From Terana coerulea (Eukaryota; Basidiomycota; Agaricomycetes; Polyporales; Phanerochaetaceae): 10,392 bases of DNA. The stretch lies in contig JAKOGH010000496.1 in the NCBI GenBank assembly GCA_024811115.1, forward strand, positions 1-10,392, read 5' to 3'. How positions within the stretch are numbered: the stretch's first letter is position 1; every line of letters begins with the position of its first letter. A model generated the notes under the pieces. That model was not told where the DNA came from. It worked only from the letters and a program-made list of their open reading frames with translations, and made no database searches. The position numbers and the translations under genes are program-made. Positions 1-6,628 of the stretch are shown one piece after another.

Positions 1-1712
1 GCGCATGCGCGTTCAGCCACACTCTTCATTTTGCACGCGGGCACGCAGGCCACATACCGATGCGATGCACGTAGCTTTGGACGCTTTGGGGAAATCGTAG
101 TTGATCACCTCTCGCACGCCCTTGAAGTCCATACCACGCGCCATAACTTCGGTTGTTACCATTACCCAGCTCTCGCCCTTCCCGCATCCGCGCGATGGCA
201 TCTTCTCGCTCTTTCCTGCTCATGCCGGCGTGCAGACAGTCCACGTTCTGAATCCCGCTAAGGACGAGCTCTTCTGCGAGGGACGATGCACGCGGCTGCG
301 TCGACACGAAGACAAGAACAGGCGGGTTGTACGGCAGTGCCAGGTATTGACGTAGAGTCGGCAACTTCGACGAGTCTTCGGCCACGTAGGTGAGTGATTG
401 TGCTATCAGCGGTAGTGGGGTATCTCTGCATAGAAGTGAGGTCAGTGTCCACACAAGCCCATTTACAAAAGAACGCACTTGAGACCGACGACGACACGTA
501 TGGGATCGTTCAACAAGCCCATTGCAACCTTCTCTGCATTTGCAGGAAGCGTAGCACTGAATACCGCTTTCTGCACGCTGGGGTGACTGCATGCGGCAAA
601 AACTTCCTGCACTTGATCCAGGAATTCTGGGTCTAACATGCGGTCTGCTTCGTCTAATATTAAATGTCGCACGCTAAACGTAGGCTAAGCAACTGGATGT
701 GTATAGCGAGACTAACAATCGCACTCACTTGCTCAGCTCTAGGTTACCCGACTGGAGCGCGGCGACCATCCGTAAAGGCGTACTGATGATGACATCTAGC
801 AGTCCCGTCATTCCTTTAGTATCTCCTTCACACTCAGTCGCTCCTAGGAGAACTTACCCACTTTGTCTCGGACATTCTTATCCGTGAGCGTAGCGGCTGT
901 TGCCTTGCTGAACAGCACTATCCGCCATTTCCTTCCTTGCGCCAACTTCAAGCATTCGTTATGTATTTGGTGGGCCAATTCTCTTGTGGGCGCAAGAACT
1001 AATGCGCGCCCCCTTCCGGCGTCGCTCTTCGAACTTGAGGCTGGCGACCCGAGAGAGGCGAATATGGGGAGGAGGTAGGAGAGGGTTTTACCAGTACCAG
1101 TTGGGGATATGGCGGTGAGGTCCCTAGACTACCAAGCCATTAACCGGTCTGTACATAGGCTATATGCGCGATGAGCGCACCTCGAGAAGTATGGGTATGC
1201 CATGGGCCTGTATGCCAGTAGGCTGTTTGTACCCACTTGCCACAAGGTTCTGCAGTAGACGCGACGGCACGTTATAGCGTGTACCCATGTCCTCAAATGT
1301 TTCAACGGCTTCGGGCACATTGTTCCCCTTCGCCGTGACGCGGTGTTTCGGCATGGGTGTCGAAGGTTCTCCGTTCTCGGGCTGTGTCGCATCCTCCATC
1401 TCCTCATCACTATCCAGTCTGGCCTTCTTGACCGTCGTCAGCGACTGAGAGTCGCCCTTCCGTTTTGTTGACCCGCCCTGGGCGTATTTGAAGAAATCCA
1501 ATTCAGCGGGGAGCTCTCCATCTGCTGTCTTTGCTACGCCCTTGCCTTTTGCGAGGCTTTTAGACTTCTGAACGAGTGGGTGACTTGCGGTGAATAACCT
1601 TATGACCACATAGGTTATAAAACCTTACATCGAATAGTTGAACATCGTTCCTGAACTTCTTCTTGTCAAAGAGAGCACCTCCCCGTGAAAGCAAGTGAAA
1701 GGCTTCTGCCAT
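1..1712 (-). CDS. ROK1: Rok1/DDX52-type DEAD-box RNA helicase, 3'-partial, with two frame shifts
   Basis: ATP-dependent RNA helicase; Rok1/DDX52 proteins act in the nucleolus on early 18S rRNA and 40S maturation. Exons by splice signals: 1712-1629, 1567-1181, 1128-858, 813-729, 673-479, 425-58; a GTATGT donor at 57 leads off the window. The start is the first ATG of the open frame that splices in phase into exon 2. Motifs in model numbering: Q-motif region (GYKQPTGIQ) near 140-150, motif I SPTGTGKT 165-172, Ia APTREL 203-208, TPLR 259-262, DEAD 283-286, SAT 315-317, motif IV PVLVF 376-380, then motif [10 protein letters not shown] and YVHRIG leading into motif VI. Family assignment rests on the DFFKYA N-terminal segment, the [18 protein letters not shown] linker (here [15 protein letters not shown]) and ARGMDFKGV. 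Between about 178 and 88 the conserved frame is displaced by one base and then restored, so the exon as given does not encode motif V in frame. The remaining C-terminus lies outside the window. Confidence 0.88.
88..178 (-). other. Displaced-frame segment holding helicase motif V
   Basis: Reading the helicase exon downstream (minus strand), the conserved frame ends at MREG. One surplus base lies in the plus-strand GCCC at 175-178. The next stretch, which contains [20 protein letters not shown] and ends INYDFP, is open only in the neighbouring frame. One base is then missing at the G run 88-91, after which [11 protein letters not shown] returns in the original frame. Without correction the exon stays open and reads through with an unrelated peptide of about 28 residues in place of motif V. 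Seen directly in the sequence; whether the indels are biological or assembly errors cannot be decided here. Confidence 0.85.
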
Positions 1713-2255
1713 GAAGCGGTTTGGGGTGCAGATACCGGCGTTTGAAGTTTGGGAGCAAATAACCTGCAGAGTATCGAGAGCAAATGCGTAGAAGGAACGT
1801 ATGGCAGAGTTTGTGTGCTCCGAGCAGGGACGCAGCTGGTCAACCCAAGCTCAGCCGTGCCGGAGGAAACCAGAAAGTTTATGGGCGCTTTCGATCAACG
1901 CACAAATCCGAGTGCCTCGGCCCTCGAAGCGCTCACGCCTCGCCGTGATCGTCACCGGTGACCTCAATCACAGCCTCAGGGAGCGAGAGGGGACGGATGG
2001 TGTATGCAGCACTCTGAACAGACGCATACACCTTCTCAGACCCTTCCACCACCTTTACGAGCAGTCATGCATGTCTTTGGATAGTCTGGAATTACCATCA
2101 ATACGGAACGGGATGAGGGTATGTTCTATGTAAATATACGGAACACGAAACGAATGTGCAGCTAGAAATGCTGACCAGCCCCATTAAATATCCTCAGCCG
2201 GGAGAGCCCCTGCGCTGCGACCTGATACAACCCTACAACCTGTCGAGAGGGACCT
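1713..2255. other. Spacer between ERG5 3' end and helicase start
   Basis: This should hold the ERG5 3' UTR (AT-rich near 2140-2195) and the helicase promoter. I see no clear TATA box close to the helicase ATG, whose context is poor (T at -3). Plus-strand open frames here, the longest at 1801-2133, have no recognisable motif. The only coding-like signal is the minus-strand stretch 2052-1933, listed separately. Confidence 0.5.
1933..2098 (-). CDS. Possible short spliced ORF or orphan terminal exon
   Basis: On the minus strand a frame of 39 codons plus TGA (2052-1933) begins VVEGSEKVYA and ends VTGDDHGEA. Its third positions are rich in G, C and T, as in the real exons nearby. It is preceded by an acceptor-like TCGTAAAG with a CATGAC branch-like site, and 43 nt further up an ATG (2098-2096) abuts a GTAATT donor. 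Splicing these would give a 40-aa protein whose start codon alone occupies the first exon. I do not recognise the product. It could equally be the last exon of a decayed gene, or chance. No upstream exon with a longer frame was found. Confidence 0.2.
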
Positions 2256-3970
2256 TTACGCGAGGTGTCTCGGCGACAACTTCAGTCGGCATCCGTCCTG
2301 GGGGAACAGCGTCGCGATGATCTGCACCTTGTCGCTCTGGGGCGTTATTTCGTGCTCCCAGTCGAGGAGGACGGCCGCATCCGCCAGCACAAGGCCGATG
2401 TTCATCATCGCGTACTCCAGGCCGATGCACTTGTGCGGTCCCGCGCCGAAGACGAGGTAGTTCTTCGGGTTGGTGTTCGCGCTGCTGTTCGGGTCGAGCC
2501 AACGCTCCGGCAAGAACTGATCTGGCTCGGGGAAGACCTCGGGGTCGTGCAGGGAGTTGTAGAATGAAGGGATGACCATGCTGCCCGAGGGGACGGTGTA
2601 GTCTTCAGAGATGGGGAAAGCCTTCAAGGTTTTGTAGGGAACCATCGTCACGGGGGGTTTGACGCGGAGGGTCTCACGAACCATCGCACGGAGGTAGGGC
2701 ATCTCGTCCATCATGTCCAAGGTCAGGGGCTTCTCGAAGTCGCCGCCGCGGACACGATCCTGCTCCTCGCGGATTTTGGCGAGAACCTCGGGATGGTCAG
2801 CGAGGTGCTGGAAGCCGTAGATCAAGCCGCTCGACATGGCGTCCTGGCTGGCGAACAAGAACGAGAAGACGACCATGGCCATCTCGTGGTCGCTGAAGTC
2901 GCGCCTGCCCTTGTACGCCGGGTCGTTCAGGATGGTGACCCACTCCTCCAGCATGCACTCGGGCGGGTGGCCAGCCGCGACGCTCTCCTTGGACTTGCGC
3001 GCCGCGAGCTCGAGCCACTTCATCGCGGCCTTGCGGGCCTGGATCGCGTTGTAGACCTTGGTGCCCGGGATCGCGAGCGGGAAGTTGACAAGCTCAAGCG
3101 CGACGGTGATCTGCCAGTACTTGTCGGAAATCTCCTTTGCGCCGTGCTCGGGGATGTGGGAGCCGCAGAAGACAGTGAGGGAAGTTTCCATGTTGAGCTC
3201 ACGCGCCGTGAACATGATGGGCTTCGCCGAGGGGTCCTTGGCAGCATCAGCGAGCCATCGCTTGAAGTACTTGCGCGTGATGGTGTCCTGGATACCAACG
3301 TAGAGACTGAAAATCGAGGGTGAGTTTTGCAATTGCCTTCTTGGGAGCGCTGAACATACCCAAGGGCCTTGCGTGTGAAAAGTGCGTTCAGTCCACGGCG
3401 GTACTCGACGTGCTCCTTGCCAGTGAGGAAAACCCTGAATATAGTCCAACCGTTGGTATCAAGTTGCGGCTGGAGCAGTAACAAATGCGTACCAGTTTTC
3501 AGGGAGAATAATTTGCTTGGCCGAGTATACCAGGCATGGTTCAGCATACGTAGGCGAGTTCAAGATCTTGCGCGAGTACTCGTTGGTCGAAGCCATGACG
3601 ATAAAGCTACACCGGAGAGGAGGTGTAAGCCTTTTACTACTAGTCACGCTTTGAAGTGAATATCTTACATGTTGAACACGCTAATCGCGCTAAGGGCGCC
3701 AGAGTTCCACTGCTTCATGTAGCCCTCCATGGTGGGCTTCATCGAGTCCGCGAACTTGCCGATGAGCGGAATGGTCCATCTGTCTCCAGGCAGGTGACGC
3801 TTCTTGTAACGGTAAACTGACTGCTCGATAACCAGGATGGAGAGGAGGACTGCCGCGGTTGTGTAAAACCAGCTTCCCGTGGGCAGGAGATTTGGGAACG
3901 CCGGCGTCGGGTTCGACTCGAACGCGGAATCGGAGAGGTTGGAGGGGTAGGACGCTTTGGAGGATGACAT
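2256..3970 (-). CDS. ERG5: Sterol C-22 desaturase, cytochrome P450 CYP61
   Basis: Late ergosterol pathway enzyme of the ER membrane; it introduces the C22-C23 double bond into the sterol side chain, using NADPH-P450 reductase. Exons 3970-3669, 3606-3493, 3434-3360 and 3306-2256 join in phase through introns of 62, 58 and 53 nt, giving 513 aa, close to the usual fungal Erg5 length. An N-terminal membrane anchor lies at about 33-53, followed by basic residues (YRYKKRHLPGDRW). The I-helix is FASQDAMSSG (315-324), the K-helix ETLR (375-378), the PERF-equivalent PERW (430-433), and the heme loop FGAGPHKCIG (450-459) with Cys457 as ligand. Erg5-type segments YRRGLNALFTRKALG and LHDPEVFPEPDQF support CYP61 over CYP51. 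The start ATG has a purine at -3 and opens the anchor exon. The gene appears intact, with no frame disruption. It is transcribed in the same direction as the helicase but is functionally unrelated to it. Confidence 0.95.
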
Positions 3971-4384
3971 GGCGGAGAAACCGGGCTTTCTCGCTGTCTC
4001 GGGTGGGGTCGACGAGGGCGACGAGTTGGCGACGGTGGTGAGCTGGACAAACCCTCCGAGGCCCGTGGGTTTAACGAAACCAAAACGAAATTCAGAAAAT
4101 GCTAGTGGGTCGATTCTCGTTGCATGAGTAAACGCCCATTACGTGAGCGCGTCCGGCCATACCGGCGTTCTTTCCGAATTGCTTGGCGTCCGTGCCCATG
4201 TAATCCCTTGATTTCCTTCTGCGCACGTCGAGCAGTGCAGCGAGCACAGACTGAGACATCGGTCGAGGACGAGCAGGGCAAGGTAAAATTGCGGTAAAAA
4301 TTAAAATGTATATGTTACAACATGATGTGGTTCGATAGTGTTACAGACGGCAGTCCTTGGGGATGCAATGGAACCATTGCAAGT
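3971..4384. other. ERG5 upstream region and 3' end of the neighbouring gene
   Basis: This stretch carries the ERG5 5' UTR and promoter and the 3' UTR of the minus-strand gene ending at 4385. The 100 nt next to the ERG5 ATG are pyrimidine-rich on the coding strand, as in many basidiomycete leaders. No convincing TATA box sits at a normal distance; an AT-rich patch lies at 4284-4320. I could not identify an exact sterol regulatory element. Short open frames here are low-complexity shadows. Confidence 0.5.
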
Positions 4385-5039
4385 TTACTTCCGCAGCTCC
4401 TTCTTCACGTCGTGCTTGAAATCCTCTTTTCCTTCGCGTGCACCGGCAGCAGCCTGAAAAACATATTCAGCATCTTCCCATTCTTCGACCCTTGGGTGAA
4501 ACTATTCTTACCTGGTTAGCCTTCTGGCCTGCGACGTTGGCAGTCTCCTTGGTCTTCGCCTCGGCAGTGCCTTCAATAACGGGTCAAAATCCAACAATAA
4601 AATTCGATTGTGTCACGACATACCTAGGGCCTGCTTGGTGCTCGCGGTCGCCTGCTCGCCCTTCTCGATTGCGGACGCCAAGGTTTTCCCGGTCTTCTTG
4701 TTAACCTGCTCAGCCGCCCCTGCTACGCTTCCAGCACCTATGCGCCACGCTCAACTCCTGCGTGTTGCTGTCCTGGGGGTTGTTACGCACCAACGGTCTC
4801 CTTCACAGACTCGACGGCCTGCTCTCCTGTCTCGATAGCACCAGCCAGCTTCTTGCCGACTTTGATGTTCACCTGCACGTAACATTTCAGCACGCATGGG
4901 GAATATGCACAGTCTTAACGCGCACGTCGTGGGCCGTCTCTGTCGCCGACTTTGCGGCGACTGGGGTGGTGGTGAACGCTCTCCTCGAAGACGAAGCGAG
5001 GACGGCGCGAGAGGAGGATGCAAATGAAACGCGGAACAT
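4385..5039 (-). CDS. Predicted mitochondrial helical-repeat (LEA-like) small protein
   Basis: Not a family I can name. Exons 5039-4926, 4872-4791, 4737-4624, 4570-4512 and 4453-4385 splice in phase (introns 53, 53, 53 and 58 nt) into 145 aa. Residues 1-30 form a Ser/Ala/Arg-rich, acid-free presequence with RRAFTTTPVAAK at 19-30, typical of mitochondrial matrix targeting. Residues 39-66 and 77-104 are an internal repeat of 28 residues with 17 identities, core (L)A-A-I-E-x-G-E-Q-A; exons 2 and 3 each encode one copy. The rest (105-145) is Ala/Lys/Glu/Gln-rich, for example AEAKTKETANVAGQKANQ, and ends KKELRK. There are no Cys or Trp residues and hydrophobicity is low, so long amphipathic helices are likely, resembling LEA group 3 or apolipoprotein-like stress proteins. 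That role is inference. The start has A at -3 and directly begins the presequence. A TATA box lies about 235 nt upstream. Confidence 0.82.
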
Positions 5040-5193
5040 GGTAAAGGCTTGTGTGGTGTTTGGGTGATTAGCAAAAGCCGAGTGGTGGTAAGTTCAAGTT
5101 GGTAGAGTTTCGACCTGCAGGTAAATGCTCGTATTTGAGGGCTGGATGCCTCATGACGTCGTGCGTGGTGTGGGGCCTTCGCGTCTGATGTCC

Positions 5194-5241
5194 TCACACC
5201 ACCATGATGTCTTTCACGAGGATGACCGAGGGAAACTCCAT
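5194..5241 (-). promoter_or_regulatory. Possible upstream ORF in the leader of the LEA-like gene
   Basis: An ATG at 5241-5239 opens 15 codons (MEFPSVILVKDIMVV) closed by TGA at 5196-5194, about 150 nt before the main ATG. It begins roughly 30 nt downstream of the TATA box, so it may or may not fall inside the mRNA. If transcribed, it could reduce translation of the main ORF. A leader intron could also remove it. Confidence 0.25.
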
Positions 5242-5271
5242 ACTTAGATTTGAATGCTGACGGTGCGAGAG

Positions 5272-5278
5272 ATTTATA
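5272..5278 (-). promoter_or_regulatory. TATA box upstream of the LEA-like gene
   Basis: The minus strand reads ACTATAAATC, a near-consensus TATAAAT. It lies about 235 nt before the ATG at 5039, implying a leader of about 200 nt. Confidence 0.45.
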
Positions 5279-5405
5279 GTCTCCCCGAGGCAGACAGCGA
5301 ACACAGCGGGTCAACCTGCGCTTTGGGCTACGGATACGCTGTTAAGCGTCTGCTACTACCGGGGCGGGTGGTCGCAGGTGTTCCTGTTTGATCCCATCAT
5401 ATCAT

Positions 5406-5411
5406 CACGTG
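5406..5411. promoter_or_regulatory. CACGTG E-box
   Basis: A palindromic CACGTG hexamer, the core site for bHLH factors, lies upstream of the TATA box at 5272-5278. A single hexamer is weak evidence; function is inferred only from position. Confidence 0.2.
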
Positions 5412-5570
5412 CATCCATCAAGCTGTGTTTGTCGCGTCCGACGCAGTCGCGACTCAGCTGCGCCGTGCTTCACTTCTGTACAGAGGTGCCCATTATGCAT
5501 AGGGGAGTGTCATGATATATTTAAGAATGCATGAGGGATTAGTGGGTGGTTATTCCACATGCCTTATAGG

Positions 5571-6033
5571 TCAGTGTGGGCAGAGAACAGCACGCCGCGC
5601 ACACCTCAAGATATAGTATTCACCATGAGTCTGTCTCACTACAACATGACCTGCCATCCTGCTCAAGCGACTGAATTTTCGCAGCCTATTCAAGGTCTCA
5701 TCATCTCTAGCCGTACAGCCGGGGTGAACTGGTGTGCCCTGCTTGTCTGATTGCCCTAGTAGTAAGAAAGTGTAAAATGGTGACAGCGTCGCAGCGAGCA
5801 TAGGGAGAACGACCTTTTCCGCAGCATAAAAGCCCAGGGCCAGATGATGAAACGGCCGAACGATGAGCAGCCTTCGCGGGTACGGCATCCGAGATCCTGT
5901 CGAAAGGATTGTCTTCTGAAGCCTCTGAGTCGACGTGCGGTGATGGCGAAGGCTGAGGTGAGGGAGAACCTGGTCGGAAGTCACCAGTGTATAAGGTGTA
6001 GACGCCATCCTGCAGGTCGAAAGAGCTCTGCAT
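5571..6033 (-). CDS. Hypothetical small protein with one hydrophobic segment; structure uncertain
   Basis: Not recognised. An ATG at 6033-6031 in a good CACCATG context starts MQSSFDLQDGVYTLYTGDF. Read straight, this frame runs to TAG at about 5707 through a Pro/Ser-rich stretch and then a poor-looking tail. A better-looking continuation exists one frame over: MPYPRRLLIVRPFHHLALGF, then a hydrophobic segment VVLPMLAATLSPFYTFLLLG, ending with the stop at 5573-5571. A GT donor at 5984 (or 5969) with the TTTCGACAG acceptor at 5897 would join the two parts in phase, removing 88 (or 73) nt and giving 124 (or 129) aa. Both introns are longer than the rest in this window. The alternatives are a one-base indel or no gene at all. 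The product might be a single-pass membrane protein, which is inference. The C-terminal 60 residues look non-conserved. Confidence 0.3.
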
Positions 6034-6308
6034 GGTGGGGGCACGACAAGAGCAGAGCGAGAAATGTATAGGAAAACGCGCGAATATTTCTGGGCGTCTA
6101 ACATACCAAATCCAGCGAAACACGTCCAAATCCGGAACACCTCATACGACCCCCGCGTCAAAATACAGACTAGAGATTTAGTAACCTGCTGCCAGGGTTT
6201 GCCTGCGCAAGTGGGCATGTCGCAGATAGTTCACTGTTCTGGCATGCCCGAGACACCTTCTTGACTGTATTAGTGGACTAGGTAATACAGAAGTTGTCGC
6301 GCGGCGTT
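6034..6308. other. Short intergenic stretch before the tRNA
   Basis: This precedes the hypothetical minus-strand gene and the plus-strand tRNA. A GTATGT site at 6106 with a CAG at 6028 could form a 79-nt intron adding a 13-codon first exon (6145-6107, MRCSGFGRVSLDL) to the hypothetical gene, but no clear branch site is present. I see nothing else. Confidence 0.3.
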
Positions 6309-6391
6309 GGCACTATAGTGTAGTGGTTATCACTCAGGATTTTGACTTGCGTCGGTTTCCTGAAACCCAGGTTCGAACCCTGGTAGCGCCT
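6309..6391 (+). tRNA. tRNA-Gln (anticodon TTG) with an 11-nt intron
   Basis: A full cloverleaf can be drawn: acceptor GGCACTA with TAGCGCC, D-arm GTG...CAC, anticodon stem CAGGA/TCCTG, T-arm CCAGG-TTCGAAC-CCTGG, discriminator T at 6391. The anticodon loop begins TT-TTG-A, giving anticodon TTG (6342-6344), which reads CAA glutamine codons. Eleven bases (6346-6356) between positions 37 and 38 are a canonical nuclear tRNA intron. Internal promoter sites fit: the B box is GGTTCGAACCC at 6370-6380. The fourth acceptor pair is an A-C mismatch (A6312 with C6387), which is unusual. The CCA end is not encoded, as expected in eukaryotes. Confidence 0.92.
6346..6356 (+). other. tRNA-Gln intron
   Basis: CTTGCGTCGGT interrupts the anticodon loop one base 3' of the anticodon, the standard site removed by the eukaryotic tRNA splicing endonuclease. 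Confidence 0.85.
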
Positions 6392-6628
6392 TGGTGTCCG
6401 GGCGCAGACCCCTCGTTTTGTGAAGTTAAGCACCGATGATTTACCATCTCACAATCTTGAATCAACCTTCGGTTGCTACACCACTCTAAGACTATCCATG
6501 TTATGTAATAGATGCTTTACTCAGGGGATGCTGCCTGACACATGATCTTGAAAACTTCTTGGGTTCTGTTTTGTAGCCTGGGTGCTATGTAGTACTAGGG
6601 CCATGTAGTTCTGAGTAGCGTACACAGT
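6392..6628. other. Convergent spacer between tRNA-Gln and the GH5-like gene
   Basis: The spacer holds the Pol III terminator and the 3' UTR of the minus-strand hydrolase. I see no further gene or repeat. Confidence 0.5.
6416..6419 (+). terminator. RNA polymerase III terminator (TTTT)
   Basis: This is the first run of four T on the non-template strand, 25 nt after the mature tRNA end. Four T is the minimal Pol III stop, so some read-through is possible. Confidence 0.55.

Larger units (their letters stand above)
5040..5570. other. Upstream region of the LEA-like gene
   Basis: This spacer separates two minus-strand genes. It contains a good TATA box (5278-5272), a 15-codon upstream ORF (5241-5194), a CACGTG E-box (5406-5411), and an AGGGG stress-element-like pentamer near 5500. 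An AT-rich stretch lies around 5513-5525. I see no protein-coding exon in it with any conviction. Confidence 0.5.

Noticed and set aside
1801..2133. 110-codon plus-strand open frame
   Set aside because: It has no recognisable motif and opposes a more coding-like minus-strand stretch. The weak composition suggests chance.
2793..3323. 176-codon open frame on the plus strand
   Set aside because: It lies wholly inside the CYP61 coding exon on the other strand. It is Arg/Val/Asp/Leu-rich as expected for a GC-rich antisense frame and shows no motif.
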